A stretch of DNA of 64,000 bases. Origin: JAEMQF01 sp963775015. GTDB lineage: Bacteria > Pseudomonadota > Gammaproteobacteria > Burkholderiales > Burkholderiaceae_C. The DNA lies in contig CAVZHI010000004.1 in NCBI GenBank assembly GCA_963775015.1, forward strand, positions 179,681 through 243,680, written 5' to 3'. Below are positions 1 to 8,945 of the stretch, piece by piece. Every line of letters starts with the position of its first letter. The stretch's first letter is position 1. The position numbers were made by a program, and so were the translations under genes. The notes under the pieces were generated by a model that worked only from the letters and a program-made list of their open reading frames with translations, made no database searches and was not told the DNA's origin.

Positions 1-317
1 TACAGCTCGAGGAACTCGATGCCTTCATACGAAGCGCGCGCACGGGCCGGTGGTTCAACGGCACCCTTGCGCGCCTCCGCGCAGAGTTCCTCGGCGAAGT
101 CCCGGCGGTAGAACTTCTGCAGCAGCGGGCTGGCCTCCATCAGCCGAAAGATGTCGGCCAACGTGGTCGCGGCGTGGACGGTGATGAGCTCGAACAAAAG
201 CTCGTGGGCGCGGCCGGTGACGTCGACCTCGTTCAGTCGGCAGTCTGTGTCGTCGGGCTCCGGTCGAAAGGCTCGCATGACCAGTTGGGGGCCTGGGCGC
301 AGGATCAGGTGCTGCAT
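1..317 (-). CDS. Hypothetical protein, partial (runs off the left edge)
   Basis: An open frame on the minus strand starts at ATG 317 and runs off the window, giving about 105 residues. It begins MQHLILRPGPQLV and continues with a mixed, globular composition (ELLFELITVHA, then LMEASPLLQKFYRR). I do not recognise a family. The composition and steady frame argue that it is real, and competing ORFs in the same stretch are arginine-rich shadows. The frame is open upstream of the ATG for about 30 more codons without a clear start, so the true start may lie further right. It would be transcribed in the same direction as the MazG-PIN gene upstream. Confidence 0.45.
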   Translation of the reverse strand, partial: MQHLILRPGPQLVMRAFRPEPDDTDCRLNEVDVTGRAHELLFELITVHAATTLADIFRLMEASPLLQKFYRRDFAEELCAEARKGAVEPPARARASYEGIEFLEL

Positions 318-420
318 CGTGATGGCATTTTCGCAGTCGCATGCGGGATTGAGCAGTTCAATGCAGTTCGATCGCTGACCAAGGAGACGAGCCGAACCAT
401 GCCAAGCCAAACGTCGCCTG

Positions 421-611
421 CTATGCCGACTGGAACGCATACTGAACACTGCCGTTCGAGTCGATCCACCTTGCCGCTGGCGAGCAACTGCGCCAGCACA
501 GAGTGCACAGCTTGCTCGTCGGCGGACTGACCCAGCAGCGACTTGATGGCAGCCACCAGCTTCGCACGCTTGGTTGGCTTGCTGGTGGTCTTCCTGAGGC
601 TAGCTAGCTAA
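421..611 (-). pseudogene. Detached C-terminal domain of the PIN-like protein, cut off by IS5 insertion
   Basis: Read on the minus strand this stretch encodes a lysine-rich linker followed by AAIKSLLGQSADEQAVHSVL and, after one extra base near 466, DSNGSVQYAFQSA and a stop at 421. As I know the PIN-like family, such proteins end in a small helical domain of this type with a final G-x-V-x-Y strand. If the IS5 element and one copy of its 3-bp duplication are removed, this piece follows the MazG-PIN gene in the same frame, separated only by a TAG codon at the junction. It is therefore best read as the original 3' end of that gene. Expression is unlikely. Confidence 0.6.
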
Positions 612-1545
612 GAAGTTATCCGTAAATAGTAAACTACCGTCCCGAGCCGCACTGCGCGCGGCGTTGGGGCGGAGCGATGACGGCCAAACGAGTTGAGTCA
701 TGGGTGGTCACGGACGATTTCTGGCAGCGAGTCGAGCCATTGATTCCGGTGCGCACGCGGCCGGCCGGCAAGGAGTTCGTTCGCAAGGCGGGGGCGGGTC
801 GGCCGCCGAAGCCGGCGCGGCAGGTCTTCGAAGCGGTGGTGTACGTGCTTCGAACCGGCTGCCAATGGAAGGCGCTGCCCAAGGAACGGTTCGGCAGCGC
901 CAGTGCCGTGCACAAGCGTTTTCTGGAGTGGGAGGACGCCGGCGTGTTCGAAGCCATCTGGAAGGCCGGGCTGGCCGAGTACGAGCAGATGGAGGGGATC
1001 GCTTGGCGATGGCAGAGCATCGACGGGGCCATGTTCAAGGCGCCACTGGCACAAGAAGCGGTCGGGCCGAACCCGACCGACCGGGGAAAAAAAGGGAAGC
1101 AAGCGCCATCTGCTGGTGGACGGACGTGGCGTCCCGTTGTCGCTCATCGTGACCGGAGCCAACGTGAATGACCTGACCAAGCTCGATGACGTGCTTGGCG
1201 CTATCGTGGTGAAGCGAGTGCAGCCCACGATCAGGCGCAGCAAGCACCTGTGTGCCGATGCCGGCTATCGAAGCAAGGCTACGGCAGGCATCATCGAGGC
1301 GCACGGCTACATCCCGCATGTCGTTGATCGCCGGCAGGAGAAAGAACGCAAGCGGCGCGACCCCAAGAAGAAGGCTCGGCGTTGGGTTGTCGAGGTCTGC
1401 CACAGTTGGTTCAACCGATTCCGCAAACTACTCGTTCGCTACGAGAAACTCGAACGAAGCTTCGTCGCGCTCAACCACATCGCCGCGGCCATCATCGCGT
1501 TCCGCAAGGTACCGCTGAAGGTCAACATTATTTATGGATAGGCTC
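612..1545 (+). mobile_element. IS5-family insertion sequence (IS427/ISL2-like), 934 bp
   Basis: Imperfect terminal inverted repeats lie at 612-629 and 1528-1545 (13 of 18 matches, core TATCCRTAAATA). The element is flanked by the direct repeat TAA at 609-611 and 1546-1548, matching the TNA target preference of IS5-type elements. It encodes one transposase over two reading frames. The insertion separates the MazG-PIN gene from its C-terminal domain. Both ends and the duplication are visible, so the element looks complete. Confidence 0.85.
677..1541 (+). CDS. IS5-family DDE transposase, in two frames
   Basis: The first frame (677 to 1171) carries the N-terminal helical domain (DDFWQRVEPLIP, GCQWKALP) and the first catalytic aspartate in SIDGAMFKAP. 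The second frame carries KRHLLVDGRGVPLS, the second aspartate in LCADAGYRS and the catalytic glutamate in VVEVCHSWFNRFRKL, ending at 1541. The two are joined by a shift of one base forward at the A7 run at 1087-1093: with six A residues the protein reads straight through as RGKKGSKRHLL. This may be the programmed frameshift known in this IS group or a one-base sequencing error in the homopolymer. All three catalytic residues are present, so the transposase could be active. Confidence 0.8.
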
Positions 1546-2564
1546 TAAGCTACAACGTGGCTGATGGCCTTCTTCAGATCAATCACTGAACTTACATTGA
1601 CAGCAGGGGCCGCACTGGATGTCGAGGCAACGGAGGCGGTGGTCGGTGCCGCCGCGGGTGACGCAGTCTTCTTCGTCGCAGCGGCCTTCTTTGCAGCCGG
1701 CACCTTCTTTGCCTGGACCTTCGCCACTGGGGACGATGGCAGTTTCGCGACGGCCTTCTTCGCCGCTGGTTTGGTGGGCACCTTCTTCGCAGCCACCTTC
1801 TCGGCCGGAGCGGCCTTCTTGGCTGCACTGCTCGCCGATGCCGCCTCGACAACGGCACCGGACTTGCCGAAGCCAACCTGACGCGCCGAGAACCCCAACT
1901 CTGCCGCGTGCTCCAGCATGGGCGCATAGCCCTTGTCGTTGGACACGACGACGAATCGCGCGTCGGGATGGCGGGCAGCGATGTAACCCATGTAGAACGA
2001 GAGGTGGAAGTCCAGCGCGTTCTTGCACGTGCGCGCGATCTTCACCGGCGTCGCCTTCTCGCCGAATGACGCGTGCTTTGCGGCCACGCCCTTCTGGTTC
2101 GGCCCATGAAAGAGCCAGATGTCGGTGACGTCGGGCACCAGGGACCGGATGTCGGCATCTTTGGGTTGCACGTTCTCCCAATCCACCAGCACGTGGGTCT
2201 CGGTGTCCCCGGCGGCACCTGTACCCACCCGGAAGCCAGGCAGGCCGGGCCGCAGCGGCGGGTGCTTCTTCGAGTTCTTGACGAGCTTGCGTCCGACAGC
2301 GCGTTTCAGGTCGATGCCCGTGTGGTCGGCAATCTGCACCAGGTACAGCAGCACGTCGGCCACCTCGTCCGCAACCTGCTCCTGCAACACGAGGTCGCCG
2401 CGCGCGGCCTGCGACTGCTCGGGCGTCATCCACTGGAAGATCTCGGCCAACTCGGCCGCCTCCACCGTCAGCGCCATGGCCAGGTTCTTCGGCGTGTGAA
2501 ACGGCTGCCATTCGCGCTCGGCGGCGAACTCGCGCAGCGTGGTCTGCAGGGCTTTCAGGTCCAA
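1545..2564 (-). CDS. MazG-like pyrophosphohydrolase fused to a PIN-like nuclease domain
   Basis: Residues 1-105 match MazG-like NTP pyrophosphohydrolases of the dCTPase type: the metal-binding pattern E35-x2-E38 (EAAELAEIFQW) and E67-x2-D70 (DEVADVLLYLVQ) is intact. Residues 121-232 form a PIN-like domain with candidate acidic residues in LVDWENVQ (D128), NALDFH (D185) and SNDKGY (D210). From 240 on the protein is a low-complexity Ala-Lys-Pro tail. The start is TTG at 2564, with GGGAG eight bases upstream. The two domains are usually separate proteins; here they are in frame with no stop between. The IS5 element sits at the stop codon and detaches the expected final domain (421-611). A nucleotide house-cleaning enzyme joined to a nuclease suggests stress or phage response, but that role is inferred. 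Confidence 0.75.
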   Translation of the reverse strand: MDLKALQTTLREFAAEREWQPFHTPKNLAMALTVEAAELAEIFQWMTPEQSQAARGDLVLQEQVADEVADVLLYLVQIADHTGIDLKRAVGRKLVKNSKKHPPLRPGLPGFRVGTGAAGDTETHVLVDWENVQPKDADIRSLVPDVTDIWLFHGPNQKGVAAKHASFGEKATPVKIARTCKNALDFHLSFYMGYIAARHPDARFVVVSNDKGYAPMLEHAAELGFSARQVGFGKSGAVVEAASASSAAKKAAPAEKVAAKKVPTKPAAKKAVAKLPSSPVAKVQAKKVPAAKKAAATKKTASPAAAPTTASVASTSSAAPAVNVSSVIDLKKAISHVVA

Positions 2565-2824
2565 CGGCGGTCTCCCTCAGGCAGTCGACAGTTCTCGGTC
2601 TTGTGGCCCCAAGCCTCGGCGCTTTCCGACCCAGCTTGTGGCATCTGCTCGGCGAAGGGTGCTTGCTTGTCCGTGGTGGGTGTGGGCCGAGCACGCCGGG
2701 CCAATGGCGACAGCTTCGCACAGGTGACGTTCGATTCCTGGCCGAGAACCCGGCGCGCAGCGGGCCGGCTGGCCAGCCGTTCTTTGGGAAAGTCGGACGA
2801 AATCAAGCACAAGTGGCTTGTTTA

Positions 2825-2980
2825 TGGACAATTGGAGCGTACTCAACGCGCGAAATGTGATGAATCTGGACAACGGCTGAAGCATCAAAAGAAGTTGTTT
2901 TTGGACAAACAGAGCCCGTTCGTGGCATTCTATGGACACTTCTTCAGAAACCGCAGCCGCAAAGCGCTCATTCATGGACA
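2825..2980 (+). promoter_or_regulatory. Array of five TGGACA direct repeats before the fic gene
   Basis: The 367 bases between the MazG-PIN start and the fic start hold no gene. They contain TGGACA at 2825, 2867, 2902, 2933 and 2975, all in the same orientation, spaced 42, 35, 31 and 42 bases apart. Three of the five are preceded by a T/A-rich tetramer. The fourth overlaps the ATG at 2932 and the fifth overlaps the alternative ATG at 2974. Five copies of a hexamer in 156 bases is far above chance. The Fic protein has an AbiEi-like DNA-binding N-terminus, so self-regulation through these repeats is possible, but no binding has been shown. Confidence 0.4.
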
Positions 2981-4458
2981 CGCTGCCCGAGATCCTGTTC
3001 AGTCAGGGCACAGACCAGGCTCAGTCCAAGCGCGTGCGCCGCCTGGCTGCCGACGGGCACCTGCGCAAGCTCTACGCAGGCGTCTACACCTCCAATCTGG
3101 ACGCGCCGGCCGAGTCGGTGGTGCTGCGCCACTGGCGCGCCATCGTCGGCCATCTGCTGCCCGGCGGCGTGATCTCGCACCGCTCAGCGTTCGACAGCCG
3201 GCCTCAGGCCGGCAAGCTGCTTGTCACACGCGGCAGGACGCGCCGCAAGCTGGAGCTGCCGGGGTTGACCGTCGAGGTGCTGCCCGGACCGCCAGCCGTC
3301 ACCGATGGCGCCGCGCGGGATGTGCCCTACGGCTCGCTGTTCCTGGCCAGCGAGCCCCGGCGGTTCCTGGAGAACCTGGGTCGGGGTCGTGGCTGGTCCG
3401 AGCGCGTGCTGCCTCAGCAGGAAGTCGAGGTGCAACTCGACAAGATGCTGGCCCTGCGCGGCGAGCACAGGCTGAACGATCTGCGCGATGCATGTCGAAC
3501 CCTGGCCGGCTCGCTGGACATGACCACTGAGTTCGCGCGCCTGGACGGCATCGTCGGCGCGCTGCTGGGGACGCACGCTGCGCGCAAGCTGTCGGCGCGA
3601 CAGTCCCTGGCGCGCGCCGCCGGCCGACCATACGACCCGAGCCGCCTCGATCTGTTCGACACGATCTTCTCGGTACTGAACCGCGAGGTGTTTGCCGCCA
3701 TCGCTGACCCGGCCCCCGCCGGCCCCGCACGCGAGAATTTTGCCTTCTTCGAGTCGTACTTCTCCAACTACATCGAAGGCACGACGTTCACTGTCGCCGA
3801 GGCCGAAAGCATCGTCTTCGACGGTCGGATCATCGAGAGCCGCAGCGCGGACTCGCACGACATCCTCGGCACCTTCGCGGCAGCGACACGCTCGCCCTGG
3901 CGCGACCGACCGGCACAGGATGCCGACGGATTCCTGGCCTGGCTCAAGAGCGTGAATGCGCAGGTCATGCAGCAGCGGCCTGACAAGAGGCCCGGCGAGT
4001 GGAAGGACCAGGTCAACCAGGCGGGCTCGACGGTCTTCGTGTTGCCCGAGCTGGTGCCCGGCACCTTGCGTGAGGCCTTCGAGCGCATCCTGGCGCTGGT
4101 GGACCCCCTGGCGAGGGCACTGATGACGATGTTCGTCGTCAGCGAGGTGCACCCCTTCATCGACGGCAACGGGCGTACCGCACGGCTGGCGATGAACTGC
4201 GTGCTCAGCGCCGCGGGCCTGACCCGCATCATCGTGCCGACCGTCTACCGCGAGGACTACCTGCTGCCGCTGAAGGCTCTGAGCAACAACGCCGATGCGA
4301 GACCCTTCGTGGCCGCAATGACACGTATCCAGTCCTGGTCGGCCGCGTTCGACTATGGCGTGCCGCGTGATCAGCTCCGCGCTCGACTGGCTGCGTGCCA
4401 TGCGTTCGAGGAGGACTTGAAGAGCTATCGGCTGGTGTTCCCTGAACGGCCTGGGTGA
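2932..4458 (+). CDS. Fic-family AMP/UMP transferase with AbiEi-like N-terminal domain
   Basis: The N-terminus (about 20-120: RVRRLAADGHLRKLYAGVYT) resembles the winged-helix domain of AbiEi-type antitoxins. The C-terminal half is a Fic domain with the complete catalytic motif HPFIDGNGRTAR at 407-418. A matching inhibitory helix motif, S278-N-Y-I-E282-G283, precedes the Fic core, as in Fic proteins that carry their own inhibitor. Fic enzymes transfer nucleotides (usually AMP) to hydroxyl groups of target proteins. The length (508 aa) suits a two-domain Fic regulator. An alternative start is ATG 2974. The 3' end overlaps the convergent helicase gene by 34 bp. The target protein is unknown. Confidence 0.85.
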   Translation: MDTSSETAAAKRSFMDTLPEILFSQGTDQAQSKRVRRLAADGHLRKLYAGVYTSNLDAPAESVVLRHWRAIVGHLLPGGVISHRSAFDSRPQAGKLLVTRGRTRRKLELPGLTVEVLPGPPAVTDGAARDVPYGSLFLASEPRRFLENLGRGRGWSERVLPQQEVEVQLDKMLALRGEHRLNDLRDACRTLAGSLDMTTEFARLDGIVGALLGTHAARKLSARQSLARAAGRPYDPSRLDLFDTIFSVLNREVFAAIADPAPAGPARENFAFFESYFSNYIEGTTFTVAEAESIVFDGRIIESRSADSHDILGTFAAATRSPWRDRPAQDADGFLAWLKSVNAQVMQQRPDKRPGEWKDQVNQAGSTVFVLPELVPGTLREAFERILALVDPLARALMTMFVVSEVHPFIDGNGRTARLAMNCVLSAAGLTRIIVPTVYREDYLLPLKALSNNADARPFVAAMTRIQSWSAAFDYGVPRDQLRARLAACHAFEEDLKSYRLVFPERPG

Positions 4459-6155
4459 ACGCTGGCCGGCGTCGTCGACGATGGAAGAGGCGCAAGCGCT
4501 GGTCCATCACCCTGCAGGTGGTCGGAGATGAAGAGGTCGCCAGCCGAGGTTTCCACCCGGTATCCCATGGCGCGATAGCCGACCTGGCGTTTCGACCACA
4601 TCCTCATCAGCGCCGGATGACCTGAGTCGACGAAATCCACGATCCGCACGTGCGTCTTATCCGCGTGCTCGCGGTGCAGGCGGCCAGCGTATTGCTGGAG
4701 GGTGCCCTTCCACGAGATCGGCATCGCCAAGATCAGAGTGTCGAGCGGCGGGTGGTCGAATCCCTCGCCAACCAACTTGCCGGTGGACAACAAGACTCGC
4801 GGCGCGTCTGGCGCCAGCGCTTCCAGTGTCGCCAGCACGGCCGCGCGCTGCTTCTTCGACGAACGGCCTTGCAGCGTGACCAGGTTCTGGACCAGCCCGC
4901 TCAAGGCCGCACCGATTGCGGCGAGATGCTCCGTGCGCTCGGTCAGGACCAGAACCTTCCGCCCCTGCAGATAGGCGTCGACGATCTCCCCGACGATGCG
5001 GGCCGTACGAGCGTCATCGACCGCCAGTGTCCGGAAGACCTCCTGGATTCCGGCGTCGGAATGCACGACGATCGCTGTCGACAGGAAGCGCGGCGTCACC
5101 TCCAGCGTCTGCGGTGCACCTTCCGGCTTCGCCGCGGTGTGCCGGATCGGACCGCACTGCATGAAGATGATCGGCTGCTGACCGTCGCGCCGTACTGGAG
5201 TAGCCGTCAGGCCGAGCACGTACTTGGCCTTGGCCCGCTTCAGGATCGCTTCGAACGAGAAGGCCGACAGATGGTGGCATTCGTCGACGATGACGTGGCC
5301 GTAGTTCTCGACCAAGGCGCTGACCTCGCCTTGGCGTTGACCCCTCCCAACAAGAGACTGCATCACGGCAACGTCGATCCTGCCGGTCGGCTTGGCCTTG
5401 CCACCGCCGACGGTGCCGACGACGTCCGGACCAACGCTGAGAAGCGACTGCAGGCGCTCCTTCCACTGCCTGAGCAACTCGATGCGATGGACGAGCACCA
5501 GAGTATTCACGCCACGGCTGGCGATCATCGCAGCGGCTGTCACTGTCTTGCCGAAAGCTGTCGGCGCGCACAACACGCCGGTGTCGTTCTTCAGCATGGC
5601 TTTGGCTGCCGCCTGCTGGTCAGGCCGCAACGTGCCGACGAACGTAACCACCAGAGGTTCGCCCGTCGAGCGTTCGTCCCGCAGATCGCAGCGGATACCT
5701 TGATCCCGAAAGAGTTGTTGAACTGCATCCAGGCAACCGCGTGGCAGGCCGATGTGTTGCGGGAAGTTCTCGGCGCACCCGATGACTCGGGGCTTGTCCC
5801 ACACCGGCATGCGCATGGCCTGCGCCCGGTAGAACTCAGGGTTCTGGAAGGCGGCCAGGCGCACCAGTCGGTTCGCGAGCGGTTGCGGCAGTTGTGCCTT
5901 CGCTGCATAGACCAGATTGGCCAGCGTCACCGCGACCGACTCGGGCATCGGACCAGCCAATCGCTGCGTGGCCGACGAGCGCGGCTTCCACGGCTCCAGC
6001 GAGTCCTCGTCGGCCACGAAGGTCACGTCGAGCGGGTGCGATCCACCCGTCGCTCGAAGAATCGTCGGCTCGATATCTCGCGGCGCCATCGGCTCGATGG
6101 ATGCCAAGTACCCCCATTGATCCGGAAACGCCTGTAGCGCATCGTCGACGAACAC
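4425..6155 (-). pseudogene. TOTE-type primase-helicase, C-terminal (SF2 helicase) part
   Basis: This is the helicase half of a gene split by the IS1634-family element. Motif I is APTAFGKT, motif II DECHHL, motif III LTATP, and motif VI QQYAGRLHR, all diagnostic of superfamily 2 DEAD/DEAH helicases. The homologous frame continues upstream of the ATG at 6155 to 6259, where the insertion repeat ends. Removing the element plus one repeat joins this part to the primase part in frame, giving an 822-residue protein ending at 4425. In TOTE conflict systems the primase and helicase sit in one protein. The fragment retains all visible ATPase motifs but has lost the primase part. Confidence 0.8.
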
Positions 6156-6186
6156 GCTGCGCCCTTGCTCGCGAGGCTGCTTCTGC

Positions 6187-6259
6187 AGCGGTAACGCGAT
6201 CAGGTTGCCGAAGCCGCCTTTGGGCAGGGTGTCCTGGCTCGGAAATAAGCGGTCGTAGG
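6187..6259. repeat. 73-bp target site duplication, left copy
   Basis: This is identical over 73 bases to 8239-8311 and directly flanks the IS1634-family element. The repeat is coding sequence of the split helicase gene (YDRLFPSQDTLPKGGFGN), so it arose by duplication of the target on insertion. Duplications this long are known for IS1634 and IS1549 relatives and for hardly any other insertion sequence. Confidence 0.9.
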
Positions 6260-8238
6260 CCCGACTTCCGCGCTTTTCGACCCGCTTTGCGCGCTCAGTC
6301 GTTGTGAATCAATGACTTATGTTCGCCGGGCACTACGTTTTTCGGTCCCGAGGGTGTGGCCGATGTAGTGCCCGCAGGTGGGGTTGGCGATGGGAGTCTT
6401 CGATCAGCTGCGATCCACCTCGACATCGAGATTGCGTTTGAGGCCAAACGCCTTGTAGATGCGTGCCGCGTCGTGCCCGAAGACGCTGGGCAGGCGGTAC
6501 TTGGCCTTCGTGGTCTTGTGCTGCACGATGCTGGCCTGCACGTCGTGCAGGACGGCGCGGATGCGCTGCACGCTCATCGAGCCTTGCGCCAGCCCGATGC
6601 GCTGCTGGGCGTGGCGCGTCAGCGCGAAGGCCAAATAGCACAGACCGATGTGGGCGGCGATGCGCTCGGGCTTGAAGTGGTAGATCGGGCGCACGGCCAG
6701 GCCGTGCTTGAGCGTGCGAAACGACTCCTCGATGACCCAAAGCCGGCGGTAGCGCGCCAGCAGTTCGCGAGCCCGGCTCGTGCGGTCGTTGGTGACGATG
6801 GCGTGCAGCCCGTCCCAGGCCGCGTCGTTGGCGATTCGGTCCTCGTCCAGCACAAACGCGCCGCCCGTGTCGGTTTGCTCCACATAGCGCAAGTAGCCCG
6901 AATTGGTGATGAGCTTTTGCGCGTTGGGCTTGGCCGGGTTGATCTCGCCGGTCTTCTTGTCCACGCGCTGGCTCGGGCCCAGCTTGGCGCTCAGCCGCTC
7001 AAGCAGCGCCTGGCGATCGGCCCGGTCCTTGTGCGCGCGCTTGGAGCTGTAGGTGACGATCAAGCGCCGGCCCTGCCAGTCGAACTCGCGCACCCACACC
7101 AGCTCGCCCTCGACCTCGCACGGCGCGGCCAGCGCCGTTTGCAGCACCTGCGCCTGCTCGGCCGCCTTCAGGCTCCTGCGCAGCGGCATGGCCACCACGT
7201 AGCTCCAGGGTGCGGCCTCCAGCGCGCTCAGGTTGGCCTTGCTGCACAGCGCCCGGTCGGCCACGAAGCTGACGCGCTCGATCTTCAAACTCTGCTGCCA
7301 ACTGCGCATGCACGCCAGCAGCGTACTCACCTCGGCGGTGTTGCCGGGGAACAGCTCGTAGCCGATGGGCAGCCCGTCGGCGTCGGTGGCCAAGGTCAAC
7401 ACCACCTGCGTGCAGTGGTACTTCTGGTCCTTGGAGTAGCCGAAGGCGCGCAGCGTGTCGGCATCCACACTCTCGAAGTACAGCGTGGTCACATCGAACA
7501 GCATCACCTGCGCCGCGCCGCCAATCAGCGACGCGGTGGCCTCGTGCACGATTGTCTTCAAGCGATCGAGCCGCTTGTGCAGCGAGTCCATCAGCCGGTA
7601 CAGGCGGTCCAGCGGGTAGCTGCGACCGTAGTGCTCATCGAGCTCGGCGGCGCTGCCGCGCTTGGACGCCGGGGCCATGACGCGCGCGATGACCAAGTCG
7701 CGCAGCATGGTCGTGCCGCGGGATCCCAGGACCTTGTCGAAGTGCAGGTAGTCGAACAGGTGGCCCAGCACCTCATGCGGCCCCTCCACGCGGCGCGCCA
7801 CCTCAGCGACATCGGCCAGCCGCACCTGCTCGGGCGCGGCCACCGAGCCCAGCGTCTGGCGCGGCGGGCGCCCGCCGCGGCGCACCGGGGCAGATTCGAA
7901 CAGCGCCCCGGCATTGAGCCGCTCGGCCAGGCTGCGCGAGATGAACTCCTCGGCCATCGCACGCAGCTTGATCTCTTCGTCGGCATCCAGCGCGATGCCG
8001 ATGTGGCGCACGATGCGCTGCGTGACGCGCTCGCCCGTGCGCGAGGACTCGACGACCTGCACGCCGCGGCGCGGGGAGTTGGGCGAGGACTTGATGCGAA
8101 CAAACACGCCGCCACGTTACGTCACGATGGACCGCGACGCAAGCGGTATTAACAACTTGCTAGGCACTACACCTCCAAAACTCGACTCCTCGCCTATGAA
8201 GATCGGGCTGGGGATGGGCCAAAACCGCTGAAGTCAGG
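6260..8238 (-). mobile_element. IS1634-family insertion sequence, 1979 bp, intact
   Basis: The element lies exactly between the two 73-bp repeats. Its terminal inverted repeats have the shared form CCyGACTTCmGCGsTTTT (15 of 18 matches) at 6260-6277 and 8221-8238. Near the left end a further inverted pair, GGGCACTAC and GTAGTGCCC, lies around 6329 and 6366, outside the transposase gene. It carries one long transposase gene. Target: the TOTE primase-helicase gene, just after its primase domain. Confidence 0.9.
6404..8107 (-). CDS. IS1634-family DDE transposase
   Basis: A 567-residue transposase of the IS4 superfamily, IS1634 type. Catalytic aspartates are visible in MLFDVTTLYFES and FVADRALCSKA. 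The glutamate lies in the YREK-like signature YRRLWVIEESFRTLKH. The length is normal for the family and the frame is unbroken, so the enzyme is probably functional. It would cut and rejoin the element ends at 6260 and 8238. Confidence 0.93.
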   Translation of the reverse strand: MFVRIKSSPNSPRRGVQVVESSRTGERVTQRIVRHIGIALDADEEIKLRAMAEEFISRSLAERLNAGALFESAPVRRGGRPPRQTLGSVAAPEQVRLADVAEVARRVEGPHEVLGHLFDYLHFDKVLGSRGTTMLRDLVIARVMAPASKRGSAAELDEHYGRSYPLDRLYRLMDSLHKRLDRLKTIVHEATASLIGGAAQVMLFDVTTLYFESVDADTLRAFGYSKDQKYHCTQVVLTLATDADGLPIGYELFPGNTAEVSTLLACMRSWQQSLKIERVSFVADRALCSKANLSALEAAPWSYVVAMPLRRSLKAAEQAQVLQTALAAPCEVEGELVWVREFDWQGRRLIVTYSSKRAHKDRADRQALLERLSAKLGPSQRVDKKTGEINPAKPNAQKLITNSGYLRYVEQTDTGGAFVLDEDRIANDAAWDGLHAIVTNDRTSRARELLARYRRLWVIEESFRTLKHGLAVRPIYHFKPERIAAHIGLCYLAFALTRHAQQRIGLAQGSMSVQRIRAVLHDVQASIVQHKTTKAKYRLPSVFGHDAARIYKAFGLKRNLDVEVDRS

Positions 8239-8945
8239 AGCGGTAACGCGATCAGGTTGCCGAAGCCGCCTTTGGGCAGGGTGTCCTGGCTCGGAAATAA
8301 GCGGTCGTAGGAGGTCAGCTTCAGTTGTCGGGTCCGAGCACAAGTGAAACTGATCAACGCCGTGCCCAGGCGCCGTGCATCGCGTGCAGCTACGCTCGTC
8401 GAAAAGAACACCCAGGCATGCGCACCCTCGCCCGAGCGCGACACTTCCAATGCAACAGGCACGCCCAGCTCACGACACGATTTCGCGAAGCCCTTCGCAT
8501 CCTCGCGCCACTCGGCATCGTCGAAGTCGACGGCCAGGAAGTTGCAGGTGTCGTCGGTGAGCAGCGGGTAGACGCCGGTGGTGTGCCGCCCGGCAAGGTG
8601 ATCAAAGATCGTCCGGTCGGTCAGCGCGATCAAGCTGCGGTGGCCACAGTCTGAACACTTGATCCGCGGCTTCTCGCAGATGCCCGCGCGCCATTCGTTG
8701 GCGCACGCCGGTGCGTAGCCAGTCTTGCCGGCTTTGCTTTCCCAGCGCACGGGATAGAGGTCGGTCCGACCACGGAACAGGCGACGGAACAGCGCAACCT
8801 TTTGATCGGTGTTCAGCGCCGAAGGGGTGTGCTGCACATCGACGGTAGCGGTCCGTCGCCATTCGATGCCGTGCGACTCCAGCAGCGCGACCAGGCGTGC
8901 GTTCTCGGCGCGCAGGTCCGGGGGAAGGTCACCGTCATCGGTCAT
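8160..8945 (-). pseudogene. TOTE-type primase-helicase, N-terminal (archaeo-eukaryotic primase) part
   Basis: The start is ATG 8945, overlapping the stop of the upstream gene as ATGA, so translation is coupled. A short leader region is followed by a zinc-binding segment (KPRIKCSDCGHRS) and an archaeo-eukaryotic primase core with the metal-binding DxD in FLAVDFDDAEW and the histidine motif in SRSGEGAHAWVFF. These features match the primase domain of TOTE conflict systems. Native sequence ends in the 73-bp repeat at 8239; the last 26 residues of the ORF to 8160 come from the insertion sequence. The fragment is truncated before the helicase but keeps the primase active site, so residual primase activity is conceivable. 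Confidence 0.8.
8239..8311. repeat. 73-bp target site duplication, right copy
   Basis: This is an exact copy of 6187-6259, on the other side of the IS1634-family element, and is part of the primase-helicase coding sequence. Confidence 0.9.

Noticed and set aside
2073..3530. 485-residue plus-strand ORF across MazG-PIN and fic
   Set aside because: It crosses the MazG-PIN gene antisense and the fic gene out of frame; composition is not protein-like.
4650..6137. 495-residue plus-strand ORF opposite the helicase
   Set aside because: Antisense to clear SF2 helicase motifs.
6356..8152. 598-residue plus-strand ORF opposite the IS1634 transposase
   Set aside because: Antisense shadow; the minus-strand transposase has all catalytic motifs.
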